Source: JBHEKP01 sp041859375
GTDB lineage: Bacteria > Hydrogenedentota > Hydrogenedentia > Hydrogenedentales > CAITNO01
Assembly (NCBI GenBank): GCA_041859375.1
Contig: JBHEKP010000298.1
Span: 1 to 23,738 of the forward strand
Length of the DNA: 23,738 nucleotides
Direction: 5' to 3'
Position 1 is the first letter of the stretch. Each line of letters opens with the position of its first letter. This document shows positions 13,368 through 22,600 of the stretch, piece after piece. Under the pieces are notes generated by a model. That model ran no database searches, had not been told where the DNA came from, and saw only the letters and a list, made by a program, of their open reading frames with translations. Made by a program: the position numbers and the translations under genes.

Positions 13368-14705
13368 ATGCCCACACCCCCCCACCCCGGTCCGGCCATG
13401 AGCATCCAACGGGAAGTGGCGGCGGACGGCCGCCCCTGGCGGGACTATCTGGCCGGGCTCATCCTTCATGGAATCAAGCTGGGGCTTGACAACATGCGCT
13501 TCCTCATGGAAGCCATGGGGAACCCCCAGGACGCCGTTCCGTGCGTGCACATCGCTGGCACCAACGGCAAGGGCAGCACCGCCGCGTTTTTGGACGCCGT
13601 GCTGCGCGCCGCCGGACTCAGAACAGGACGCTTCACCAGCCCCCACCTGTACGACATAACCGAACGTTTTCTCGTGGACGGTGCGCCCATGGCCGAGGAG
13701 GAACTACGGGACGGGGTGGCGCGGCTGATGCGCGCGGCGGCTCCCATGCCCCATCCCCCCACCTTTTTCGAGGCGAACACCGTCCTGGCCTTTGACATGT
13801 TTCAACGCCGGGGGGTGGACGTGGCCGTTGTCGAGGTCGGCATGGGCGGACGTTTTGACGCCACCAACATAATTTCCCGGCCCCTTGCCTGCGCCGTCAC
13901 AGGAATCGACCTTGACCACCAGCAGTACCTGGGCGACACGTTGCAGGCCATCGCCTTTGAAAAGGCGGGAATTCTCAAACCGGGCGCGCCCTGCGTTCTG
14001 GGCCCCCTGCATCCGGAGGCTATGGCGGTGGTGCGCGCGCGCGCGGGGGAGGTGGATGCCCCCCTGCTCCTGCCGGGCCGGGACTTCACCCATGAATGCC
14101 AGGGGCCGCCACTCGCGCCAATGTTCACATTTGAGTCGGCCGGGACATGCCTGGGGCCGCTTGCCCTGGGGCTGGCGGGCACGCATCAGGGGGCCAACGC
14201 CGCCGTGGCGGCCATGGCCGCGCTGCGCTGCGCGGAAACATTCCCCGCCGTCACCGGCGACGCCGTCCGCCGGGGTCTCGAAACCGCACGCTGGCCCGGA
14301 CGCCTGGAAAAGGTGCTGGACAACCCGCCCGTCTACATTGACGGGGCGCACAATCCGGCGGGCGCGGCGGCGCTGGCGGCGGCCATCCCCCCCTCGGTGA
14401 TTGTGTTTTCCGTCGCCTCCGACAAAAACGCCGGCGAAATGATTTCAATGCTTTCCAAGAAGGCCGCCCCCCTGGTGTTGACGGTCTTTACAGGAGGACG
14501 CGGCATGGAACTGGGCCAGTTGGAGCACGCCGCCGGGGAAACGCCCCACCTGACCTCGCCGAACATGGCGGAGGCGGTGGAAACCGGGATGCGCCTCGCC
14601 GGAGAATCAGGGCTTCCCCTTGTGTTTGCCGGCTCACTCTACGCGGCGGGCGAGGCGAGAAAACTGCTGGAGGAGCGTTACGGCGCGCCGCCCCTGCGGT
14701 TTTAG
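13368..14705 (+). CDS. folC: Bifunctional folylpolyglutamate synthase / dihydrofolate synthase
   Basis: FolC adds glutamate to dihydropteroate and to folates, an ATP-dependent Mur-ligase-type reaction. The ATP-binding loop is HIAGTNGKGST (residues 61-71), followed by FTSPHLYDITER (89-100) and the family signature EVGMGGRFDATN. The C-terminal domain has YIDGAHNPAG. The length is 445 residues from ATG 13368, which has GGAG at 13353-13356; a second ATG at 13398 lies just before the family region. The frame is open further upstream to 13224, but that part overlaps the zinc-ribbon gene and has no resemblance to the family. It converges on gspF with only 15 nt between the stops. Whether both folate activities are present cannot be read from sequence alone. 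Confidence 0.93.
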   Translation: MPTPPHPGPAMSIQREVAADGRPWRDYLAGLILHGIKLGLDNMRFLMEAMGNPQDAVPCVHIAGTNGKGSTAAFLDAVLRAAGLRTGRFTSPHLYDITERFLVDGAPMAEEELRDGVARLMRAAAPMPHPPTFFEANTVLAFDMFQRRGVDVAVVEVGMGGRFDATNIISRPLACAVTGIDLDHQQYLGDTLQAIAFEKAGILKPGAPCVLGPLHPEAMAVVRARAGEVDAPLLLPGRDFTHECQGPPLAPMFTFESAGTCLGPLALGLAGTHQGANAAVAAMAALRCAETFPAVTGDAVRRGLETARWPGRLEKVLDNPPVYIDGAHNPAGAAALAAAIPPSVIVFSVASDKNAGEMISMLSKKAAPLVLTVFTGGRGMELGQLEHAAGETPHLTSPNMAEAVETGMRLAGESGLPLVFAGSLYAAGEARKLLEERYGAPPLRF

Positions 14706-14717
14706 CGCGCATCGCGC
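14705..14717. other. Small hairpin between the convergent folC and gspF stops
   Basis: GCGCG (14705-14709) pairs with CGCGC (14713-14717) around CAT. There is no T-run on either strand, although TAAAA follows on the minus strand. It occupies nearly the whole gap between two convergent genes and could act as a weak two-way transcript barrier. Confidence 0.2.
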
Positions 14718-14720
14718 GGC

Positions 14721-15935
14721 TCACGCGCCGATGGTGGAACTGAGGGTGAGCATGGGCAGGAGCATGGCGATGACCAGAAAGCCGACAATGACGCCCATCA
14801 CCACAATGAGCAGCGGCTCGAAGAGCGCCGTCAGCGCCTTCACCGCCCGGTCCACCTCGATGTCATAGGCGTCGGCCACGCGCTTCGCAACTGTGCCCAC
14901 ACGCCCGCTCTCCTCGCCCACGGCAAACATGCTCACCACCATGGGCGGAAAGAACTTCTTTGTGCGCAGGGTTTCGCTGAGGCTTTCGCCCTCGGTCACA
15001 CCGATGTGAATCTGGCTGACCTCGTCGCGGATCAGCACGTTGCCCATGGTTTCCGCGGTGATTTTGATGGAGGTCAGGATGGGCACGCCGTTGTCCATGA
15101 GCGTGCCGAGGGTGCGGGCGAACTTGGCCATTTCGTACTTGGTGATGACCGCGCGGACCACGGGCACCCGCAGCAGGAACCCGTCGAGTTTGCGCCGTCC
15201 GGGCTCGGTGCGGAAATAGCGCACCAGCAGGCCGCCCGCCGCGCCGAGCACAATGAGCACGGCCCACCACCACTTTCCCATGAAATTGCACACGGCCATG
15301 ACCATGAGCGTTGGCAGGGGAAGCTGGGCGTTGAATTCCTCGAAGATGGCGATGAACTTCGGAAATACGAAGGAGACGAGGATAAATATGGCGATGGAGC
15401 CCACGGACAGGAGAAAGGCGGGGTAGACCATGGCGGACACGGCCTTGCCGCGCAGCTCCTCCTTCTGCTCACCGAAGGCGCAGATGCGCCAGAGCACCTC
15501 CTCAAGCATGCCGCCCGTTTCGCCGGCGCGCACGAGGCTCACATACAGCGGGGGAAACACGCTGGGGTGCTTTTCCATCGCCTCGGCGAGCCCGCTGCCC
15601 TTCTGAACGTCGTCGCGGAGCTGATCGATGATTTTGGCTAGTTTCGGATTCTCGGTCTGCTCCACCAGCGTGCGCAGCGCGCGGGTGATCATCATGCCCG
15701 ACTCGCTCAGATTGGCGAGCTGGCGCAGGAAAAGGTTGCTGTCCTTCAGCTTTACCCGGGACAGGGACTCCCGCAGGGTGTCCTTTTTCTCCTCGGCGGC
15801 GGCCTCCTCCACACGGATGGGGAAAAAGCCCATGTCGCGCAGGCGGGCGATGGCGGCGCGCTGGTTCTCCGCATCGATGACACCCCTGCTCACCGCGCCG
15901 GGCCCCTTCTTCACCTCGTAGCGGAACTGCGGCAT
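14721..15935 (-). CDS. gspF: Type II secretion / type IV pilus inner-membrane platform protein (GspF/PilC family)
   Basis: GspF/PilC forms the inner-membrane platform on which the GspE ATPase drives pseudopilus or pilus assembly. The sequence has the two repeated cytoplasmic GspF domains (about residues 66-190 and 266-390), each starting with a helix of the FLRQLANLSESGM / FARTLGTLMDNGV type. Membrane segments lie at about 167-192, 222-240 and 371-396, the usual three. The N-terminal domain (FRYEVKKGPGAVSRGVIDAEN) is also typical. The length of 404 residues is standard. The ATG at 15935 follows the gspE stop by 1 nt, so translation is coupled. GspD, GspG and the other components are not in the window; whether it serves secretion or a pilus is open. 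Confidence 0.93.
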   Translation of the reverse strand: MPQFRYEVKKGPGAVSRGVIDAENQRAAIARLRDMGFFPIRVEEAAAEEKKDTLRESLSRVKLKDSNLFLRQLANLSESGMMITRALRTLVEQTENPKLAKIIDQLRDDVQKGSGLAEAMEKHPSVFPPLYVSLVRAGETGGMLEEVLWRICAFGEQKEELRGKAVSAMVYPAFLLSVGSIAIFILVSFVFPKFIAIFEEFNAQLPLPTLMVMAVCNFMGKWWWAVLIVLGAAGGLLVRYFRTEPGRRKLDGFLLRVPVVRAVITKYEMAKFARTLGTLMDNGVPILTSIKITAETMGNVLIRDEVSQIHIGVTEGESLSETLRTKKFFPPMVVSMFAVGEESGRVGTVAKRVADAYDIEVDRAVKALTALFEPLLIVVMGVIVGFLVIAMLLPMLTLSSTIGA

Positions 15936-15936
15936 G

Positions 15937-17670
15937 TCACCGGCCCAGATCCGCGCCGAGGGTTTCGGCGTCGGCGGTGAGGCGCAGCACCTCCTCCAGC
16001 GTGGTGTCGCCGGAGTGGATCCGCTGCCAGCCGGAGGCGCGCAGGGTCTTCATTCCGTTGCGCACCGCGGTCCGTTTGATGTCGAGCGCGTTCGCGCGCT
16101 GCACGGTCATCTCCTTGATTTGCTCGGTGAACGGCAGGATTTCATACACGGCCAGGCGGCCCCGGAACCCGGTGTGGCGGCACTCGTCGCAGCCCGCGCC
16201 CCGGCGGAAATTCGCCCCCGCCATGTCGGCGGGGCCGATGCCGAACTCGTGCCTGAGCACCTCCGTGTCCGGTTCGCAGGGCCCGCCGCAAACGCGGCAG
16301 ATGCGGCGCACAAGGCGCTGGGCCACCGAGGCGATCATCGTGCTGGAGATGAGGAAAGGCTCCACGCCCATGTCCGCGAGGCGGGTGACCGCGCCCGCGG
16401 CGTCGTTGGTGTGCAGGGTGCTCAGGACCAGATGGCCCGTGAGGCTGGAGCGGATGGCCATTTCGGCGGTCTCGTAGTCGCGTATTTCGCCGACGAGCAT
16501 GATGTCGGGGTCGTGCCGCAGCATGGAGCGCAGGCCCAGCGCGAAGTCGAAGCCGATCTTGGGCTGCACCTGCATCTGCGAGATGCCCTGGAGCTGGTAC
16601 TCGATGGGATCCTCGATGGTGATGATCTTGCGGTCCACCTGGTTCAGCTTGGCCAGCGCCGCGTAAAGCGTGGTCGTTTTGCCGCTGCCCGTCGGTCCGG
16701 TGACGAGGATGATGCCGTGGGGTTTGCTGATCAGCCGGTTGAACAGCTCCATGTCCTCGGGCAGGAAGCCGAGCTGGTCCATGGTCATCGCCATGGAGGA
16801 GCGGCTGAGGATGCGGATGTTCACCGACTCGCCGTGGGGCGTGGGCAGGATGGACACGCGCAGGTCGTAGTGGGCCTCGCCGAAGGAGGCGAGAATTTTG
16901 CCGTCCTGGGGAAGCCGCTTCTCGGCGATGTTCAGGTTGGCCATGATCTTGATGCGCGACACGATGGCCGCATGGAAGCCCCGGATGGAGGGCGGCGTGG
17001 GCGCCTGGTGCAGGATGCCGTCAATGCGGTAGCGCACGCGCAGGCTGTCCTCGAAGGGCTCGATGTGGATGTCCGTCGTCTCCGACTGGATGGCCTCCAG
17101 GATCAGCTCGTTCACAAACTTGATGATCGAGGCGTCTATGCTCTCGTCGCCTAGGTTCGCGCTGGTGGGCAGGGCGTCCAGGTTGACCAGCGCCTCGGAC
17201 GCGTCGGCGTTGATGAGCATGCGCTCCATCGTGTCCGCGCCCACGCCGTAGAGGTCCTTGGTGACCCGGGTGATTTCCTGGGGGGTGGTGACCACGGCCT
17301 CGATGCGCCGCTTCAGCACCAGCCGGATGTCGTCCAGCAGCTGGCCGTTGAGGGGATCGCTCACCGCGACCACCAGCGTGCCCCCCCGCTCCTGCACCGG
17401 CACAAAACCGAAATGGGTGGCAAACCTGGCGGGAACCTTCTCCACCAGCTCCGGGGGGATTTCCATTTTGGAGGGGAGCACAAAGCGCATCTCGCAGAAA
17501 TCGGCGAGCGCCTCGTAGACCTGCTGCGCCGTGGCAAAACCAAGCTGGGGCAGCACGCTGATCACGTCCAGCCCGTTCTTGGCGGCTTCGGCGCGGGCCC
17601 GGTCAAGCCGGGCCGCGTCCACCACGCCGCGTTTCAGCAGAAATTGTTCGAAACCGTTCAAACCGGGCAC
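15937..17670 (-). CDS. gspE: Type II secretion / type IV pilus assembly ATPase (GspE/PilB family)
   Basis: This is a cytoplasmic hexameric AAA-like ATPase that powers pseudopilus or pilus extension. After an N-terminal GspE-N domain (about 1-140), the ATPase core shows Walker A GPTGSGKT (325-332), the Asp box TIEDPIEY (351-358), Walker B around DPDIMLVGEIRD (387-398) and the His box TGHLVLSTLHTN (411-422). A tetracysteine zinc site is complete: Cys458/Cys461 (CRVC) and Cys494/Cys497 (CDEC), which marks GspE/PilB and not the retraction ATPase PilT. The length of 577 residues is normal. The start is GTG 17670 with GGAG about 9 nt upstream. gspF follows after 1 nt. Upstream on the same strand is the sigma/anti-sigma pair, 102 nt away. 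Confidence 0.95.
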   Translation of the reverse strand: MPGLNGFEQFLLKRGVVDAARLDRARAEAAKNGLDVISVLPQLGFATAQQVYEALADFCEMRFVLPSKMEIPPELVEKVPARFATHFGFVPVQERGGTLVVAVSDPLNGQLLDDIRLVLKRRIEAVVTTPQEITRVTKDLYGVGADTMERMLINADASEALVNLDALPTSANLGDESIDASIIKFVNELILEAIQSETTDIHIEPFEDSLRVRYRIDGILHQAPTPPSIRGFHAAIVSRIKIMANLNIAEKRLPQDGKILASFGEAHYDLRVSILPTPHGESVNIRILSRSSMAMTMDQLGFLPEDMELFNRLISKPHGIILVTGPTGSGKTTTLYAALAKLNQVDRKIITIEDPIEYQLQGISQMQVQPKIGFDFALGLRSMLRHDPDIMLVGEIRDYETAEMAIRSSLTGHLVLSTLHTNDAAGAVTRLADMGVEPFLISSTMIASVAQRLVRRICRVCGGPCEPDTEVLRHEFGIGPADMAGANFRRGAGCDECRHTGFRGRLAVYEILPFTEQIKEMTVQRANALDIKRTAVRNGMKTLRASGWQRIHSGDTTLEEVLRLTADAETLGADLGR

Positions 17671-17684
17671 TGTTCAACTCCGTA

Positions 17685-17700
17685 TTCCCCGTCCGGGGAA
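17685..17700 (-). other. Perfect hairpin in the gspE leader
   Basis: TTCCCC (17685-17690) and GGGGAA (17695-17700) are perfectly complementary around a 4-nt loop, ending 15 nt before the gspE start codon on the minus strand. In RNA it would form a stable stem just upstream of the ribosome site. No T-run follows, so control of translation or RNA stability is likelier than termination. Confidence 0.4.
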
Positions 17701-17772
17701 GCTTCTCAAAGGATGGTAGCACAGCGGCTCCACCCCGGCAAAGCGGTGGGGGACAGGGCGGCCGGTACGCAA

Positions 17773-18822
17773 TCAGGGCGACGGCACGGAAAGGCGCGCC
17801 AGGGCCTCCCGGGCGCGGGCGGACACGGTCTGATGCGGGCTGGCCAGCGCCTGGGTGAAACAGGTCCGGGCCAGCTCGGCGTTGTGCAGCCCGTCACTGT
17901 AGACCGTTCCCAGCGCCAGGTTAATCTGGGCGATGGCCGCCGGGTCGGTGCATCTGCCGCGCACAGTCTCCAGGGAACGGGCCATTGTCTCTGGTGATTT
18001 TTGCGCCATGCCCTCATCCAGGGAGGCGCGCATCCCCTCCATCGCCAGCGCCGCCACCATGGTGGCCGGGTACTGGGAAAGCACCCGCTCATATTGGCGG
18101 AAGCCGTCCACACGGTTGTTCCGGGCCACATCCAGTGCGTAAAGCGGCTCGTAATTGTGGTCTTTCACCTCGGAAAGCAGGTTGTACCGCTCCACGCTGG
18201 CGGGGCTGCTCATGAAGGCGCGGGGATAGGCGGTGCGGAGATGGTCATAGGCGGCAAACGCTTCCGGATAACGCTGAAACTGGGAAAATTCAATATCCGC
18301 GAGCAGCGCCTGCGCATCGCCCGCCATGGGATCATCGGGATGGGCGGCCAGCGCGCCGTCAAGCAGCCTCCGCGCCCCGGCGGGATCGTGTGCCTCGATG
18401 AGATTGCAGGCCTCTGAAAGGGGGATGGCCGCGGGGGCGGCGGCGGTGATGACGCTTTCCGGCTGCCGCGCCGCGCCGTCTTTTCCGGAGCCGTCGCGCA
18501 GCAGCGGGGTCAGCGCGACCACCGCAACCACGAGCGACGCGAAGGCCACGCTCGCGGCGGGATGGCGCAGCCACGGATTGCGGACCGGCACGGCGCGCTG
18601 TTCCTCAAGGCGTCTGCGCACGATGCCTGACAGGTCACCTGTGAACTCCGGGGCTTCCAGCCGGACCGCCCCGCGCACCAGGCGCAATTCATCGGCCTCG
18701 GCACGGAATGCCGCGTCCCCGGCCAGCGCCCTGTCCAGCCGCGCCTTTTCATCCGCCTCGGGCGGCTCATACAGGGAAGCCGCGAGCACCCCCCGCATTT
18801 TTCTTTTCAAAAACCAGTTCAT
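17773..18822 (-). CDS. Single-pass membrane protein with periplasmic TPR-like region, probable anti-sigma factor
   Basis: From ATG 18822 this is 349 residues: a cytoplasmic N-terminal part of about 85 residues, one membrane helix at about 87-108 (AASVAFASLVVAVVALTPLL), and a long outer region. The N-terminal part (DEKARLDRALAGDAAFRAEADELRLVRGAV) resembles the helical sigma-binding part of anti-sigma factors, but the zinc HxxxCxxC motif is absent. The outer region has tandem helix pairs of tetratricopeptide style (ACNLIEAHDPAGARRLLDGAL, then a block with YPEAFAAYDHLRTAYP). The gene begins 4 nt after the ECF sigma stop, which is the main reason for the anti-sigma call. A start at 18873 would overlap the sigma gene and add a basic stretch. 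No specific family was recognised; the regulatory role is inference. Confidence 0.65.
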   Translation of the reverse strand: MNWFLKRKMRGVLAASLYEPPEADEKARLDRALAGDAAFRAEADELRLVRGAVRLEAPEFTGDLSGIVRRRLEEQRAVPVRNPWLRHPAASVAFASLVVAVVALTPLLRDGSGKDGAARQPESVITAAAPAAIPLSEACNLIEAHDPAGARRLLDGALAAHPDDPMAGDAQALLADIEFSQFQRYPEAFAAYDHLRTAYPRAFMSSPASVERYNLLSEVKDHNYEPLYALDVARNNRVDGFRQYERVLSQYPATMVAALAMEGMRASLDEGMAQKSPETMARSLETVRGRCTDPAAIAQINLALGTVYSDGLHNAELARTCFTQALASPHQTVSARAREALARLSVPSP

Positions 18823-18826
18823 CCGC

Positions 18827-19444
18827 TTATTCAGCCTCTTCTTCGCCGCCCCCCGTTTCGGGGGCGAAATCACCCAGCGCGGCGCGCAGTTTTTTCAGCG
18901 CGCGGAACAGGTGAACCTTCACACTGCCCACCGTGCAACCCATTTGCCCGGCGATTTCCGCGAGGGAAAATTCCTCAAAATGACGCAGCATGAACACGTC
19001 ACGCTGCATGGGCGACAAGCCGACCAAGGCGGCCCGCACCCGCTCGTCCAGCTCCATGCCCCGCACCAGCGCGTCCGGCAGGGGAGCCTGCGCCTCCAGC
19101 GGCACACTCTCGTCCCCGGACGTCCGGCCCTCGTCCAGCGGTTCCGTCTGATGGCGCTTGCGCCGCCGGAGATGGTCTATCGCCTGGTTCGAAGTCAACC
19201 GCAGCAGCCACGACAGGAAATTGCCCGTCGGAGCCCAGCTTCCAATCTTCTGGTACGCCTTTATCAGCGCGTCCTGCGCCACGTCCAAGGCGTCTTCCCG
19301 GTTGCCGGTCACACGGTACGCAGTCGCGTAGACACGCCCCTGGTGCCGCCGGACAATCTCCTCGAAAGCGTCGAGGTTGCCCGACTGGGCGGCCAGGGCC
19401 AGTTCCGTGTCGCCGGCCTCCGCCGGATTAAACTGCTTTGACAT
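18827..19444 (-). CDS. ECF-type RNA polymerase sigma factor
   Basis: This is an extracytoplasmic-function sigma factor of 205 residues that would direct RNA polymerase to its own promoter set. Region 2 shows FEEIVRRHQGRVYATAYR, then DALDVAQDALIKAYQKI and the -10-reading helix (FLSWLLRLTSNQAIDHLRR). Region 4 shows LSPMQRDVFMLRHFEEFS and a helix-turn-helix with AEIAGQMGCTVGSVKVHLFRAL. The acidic tail (GGGEEEAE) is short. ATG 19444 is preferred; a TTG at 19459 is in frame, and neither has a clear ribosome site, which may mean low expression or a leaderless transcript. It is followed by the membrane TPR protein and faces away from the large cytochrome gene, which is a candidate target. Confidence 0.93.
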   Translation of the reverse strand: MSKQFNPAEAGDTELALAAQSGNLDAFEEIVRRHQGRVYATAYRVTGNREDALDVAQDALIKAYQKIGSWAPTGNFLSWLLRLTSNQAIDHLRRRKRHQTEPLDEGRTSGDESVPLEAQAPLPDALVRGMELDERVRAALVGLSPMQRDVFMLRHFEEFSLAEIAGQMGCTVGSVKVHLFRALKKLRAALGDFAPETGGGEEEAE

Positions 19445-19505
19445 GGTTAGTTGCACCAATTAGAACGCCGGTTTTTCCCAAAAGGTTTACATCTGCGCCA
19501 CAATC

Positions 19506-19533
19506 CCGTTCCGCGCCTATTTTACACCGTTCC
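19506..19533 (-). repeat. Direct repeat of GGAACGG in the sigma-factor upstream region
   Basis: CCGTTCC occurs at 19506-19512 and 19527-19533 on +, giving GGAACGG twice on the minus strand, exactly 21 bp apart (two helical turns). GGAAC is a frequent -35 core for ECF sigma factors, so one copy could belong to an autoregulated promoter, but no matching -10 is clear at the usual distance. Confidence 0.35.
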
Positions 19534-19562
19534 GATGGCGCGGAAACAGAAGCGCCCCGGCC

Positions 19563-19591
19563 TTGACAGGAACGCTCCCGGACACCACAAT
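19563..19591 (+). promoter_or_regulatory. Probable promoter of the large cytochrome gene
   Basis: TTGACA (19563-19568) is followed after 17 nt by CACAAT (19586-19591), 10 of 12 consensus bases. Transcription would start near 19598, leaving about 28 nt to the ATG at 19626, with AAGGAG at 19615-19620 in between. It overlaps a reading frame open upstream of the true start, which supports 19626 as the start. Confidence 0.55.
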
Positions 19592-19625
19592 AAACCCGGA
19601 GGTTCCAATCTCCGAAGGAGTCAAC

Positions 19626-22600
19626 ATGGCCAGACGGTTCCGGAGCATCGGTTTGATTGCCGGGTCTTTGCTTTTCCTTGCCGCAGCGGGGGCAACCGCG
19701 GCACCGGCGGCGCAGGTTTTTTCCGACCAGCCGAATGCCGTTGAATTCCCCGTGGAAGAGGCAAAATTTATCCGGCTGATGGTGCTGCAAACCACTCCCG
19801 CCGGCCAGCCTTGCATTGACGAGTTGGAAATCTATGGTCCGGCGGAAGAGGCCAACCTTGCGCTTGCGGAAACGGGGGCTCGCGCAACCGCCTCCTCCTG
19901 CCTGACGGGCTATGCGGAACATGCCATCGGGCATCTCAACGATGGCAACTACGGCAACGACAAAAGCTGGATCGCGGCAGGAGCCGGGGTGGAATGGGCG
20001 CAAATTGAACTGCCCGCACCGGCGCAGGTGTCGAAAGTTGTTTATTCCCGGGATCGAAACCGTTTATTTGCCGACCGCATGCCCACCGGCGTGGAAGTGC
20101 TGGTCTCGATGGATGGGAAAGATTGGAAAAGTGCCGGCAAACTGGCCGCCGAAGCCGGCCCGGTGGTGCTGGCGTCCCGGCCGGATGATGCGGGGGCGCT
20201 TGTGCCCTCCCCCCCGCCCCCACCCAAGGCCGCCAACATTCATGGAACGCCTGAATCTGACCCGCTAAAAGAAGCCTTTCTAACCGAGGAATACGCCTGG
20301 ATAAAGACAGCGGGCCGGGCCGACGTGGACCCGCGCCTGGTGCCCTACAATGGCCGTGTCAAGGAATATCCGCGCCATGTGGGCGACGACGTGCTGCCGT
20401 TGCCCCCCGTGTTCGCCCCACCAGAATTGGATGAGACCCTGAATGATTCCTGCTGGGACGATGCCTCACGGGGCACGGTGCGGGTGGCCCATCCTTTCGA
20501 TTTTAACGCTGTTCCGCTGGTGGCCAGCGACCTGTGGGCCTGCCGCCACGACGGCATGGTATGGTTTGCCCTGCGCACGGACCGGTTGCTGAGCAGTCAT
20601 GTGGCCGTGGTCTCCTCGGCGGACATGGGGGGCTGCGGCGTGGTTGAACTGAAGGACGGGGCGCTTGTGTTCAACCAGTACAAATCCAAAAACGGGCGGT
20701 TGGCGGTGGACACCTCCCTGCCCGTAAGGGGTTCATTTGACAAATCGCTGACAAAGTTCAAGTTTGGCCTGCCTCTTTCGCTCTTTCCCGGCTGCGACAA
20801 ACAGGGCTTGCGCGTGGGGCTGGGCATGGGCGGCCGGTATACGGGACCGCTGGGGCGGCCCATCCTGTTCAAGTTTTCATCACTCGGCATAAGGTACAAA
20901 GATTTTAGTGCGAACGGCGCATTCTGGGTGGGGTTCAGCCTGCCCGAAGAGGCGGATCCGGTGACAGTGCAGGTCACGCCCAAATGCGAGGGAACGGAAA
21001 TCGCATTGACGGGGGGCATGGGCGTCGCCGCCCTGATTCCCGCCACGACAGGCCCCGTGGGGCCGGAAGCCACCCTGCGCGTAACCGAGGGCGCCAACGA
21101 ATACACCCTGCACCTGCTGCGCTACGATCCCCTTGACCACACCATAGCCCAGATGGAGGACATGGCGGCGCGGCTGGAAAAACAGGGATTGGACGTGTCC
21201 GCCGAGCGGAATGCCGTTGCGGGTTTCCGCGAGACCCAAAAGCGGCTAATCACCACGCCCGTTCCGGACCTTTCCAAGGAACGGTCCGCGTTTTATGAAA
21301 TGCGGCTCGCCAAGCGGAACCTGTTTCTCCGCGCCCCCGACCTGGAACCGGCGCGGGACATCCTTTTCGTCAAACACCACGCCTTCGAGCCGTCCCACAA
21401 CTACAGCGACTACTTTGACTCGGCGTTCCGCGGCGGCGGCGGCGTGTATGTGGCGCGCATCCCGGAGGCGAACGGACGCCTTGCCCCTGAATCCGCACAG
21501 CTGACGGAACTGTTCAATTCCGGCAAGGGCATTGCCCGCAATCCCATGGCCGACTTCGACCTCAACCGGGTCTACTTCTCCCACCGGGATCCGAAGGACG
21601 GTTACTACCATGTCATGTCGGTGAAACCCGACGGCGCCGGCCTGAAACAAATCACCAGCGGCCCCTTCCAGGATTTGTGGCCCTGTCCGCTCCCCGACGG
21701 CGATCTGGCCGTCATCAGTTCCCGTTGCACGGCGCGGTTCATCTGCTGGCGGCCCCAGGCGTCCACCCTTTTCCGGATGAAACCCGACGGCGGCGAATTC
21801 CAACCCCTCTCCTTCGCCAATCTCACCGAATGGGCGCCCTCCGTCATGGACGACGGCCGCCTCATTTGGACCCGCTCCGAATACCAGGACAAAGGCGCGG
21901 ACTTCGGACACACGCTCTGGGCCATACGCCCGGACGGTTCGCAGGCCGAGCTGGTTTTTGGCAACGATATCATCCAGCCAAACGGCTACGCCAACGGGCG
22001 GCCCGTGCCGGGGACCAAAGAATTCGTCTGCACGCTCATCTCACACTTTGGCGATCTGAACGGTCCGATTGCGCTGGTGAACCCCGTGATGGGCAGGTCC
22101 AACCCCGGGGCGATCACCAGCCTCACCCCCGAAGTGCCCTGGCCCGGCATGTGGCCCGACAAGGAATGCTTCCGCGAACCCGTGCCCCTCTCCCGTGATT
22201 ACTTCCTGTGCGCCCACGCGCCGCGCGGCACATTCGGCATCTATGTGATAGACCGCTTCGGCAACCGCGAAATGCTTTGCATGGATCCGGACATCTCCAG
22301 CATGTGCCCGACTGTGTTCAGAAAACGCCCCCATCCGCCCGTGCTCGCCCGGCCCGCGGAAACGGTGGCGGAGGAAACGGGCGAGTTTGTCCTCAAGGAC
22401 GTGTATCAGGGCATCTCGCCGCAGGTGCCCCGCGGCTCCGTGAAATACATCCGCGTCGTGGAGGAGGTCAGGGCCGTCCTTGACGCGCTTCCCAACGGCG
22501 AGTTCAGGAAGGATCACCCCGAATTCCAAGACTGGTACGCCACCCCCGTGCACAAGGTCAGCGGCCCCTTCGGCTGGCCCACCTATGTGGCAAAGGCCCC

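Noticed and set aside
15934..17154. A 406-codon open frame on + opposite gspE.
   Set aside because: gspE on the minus strand has every expected motif; the + frame product has none.
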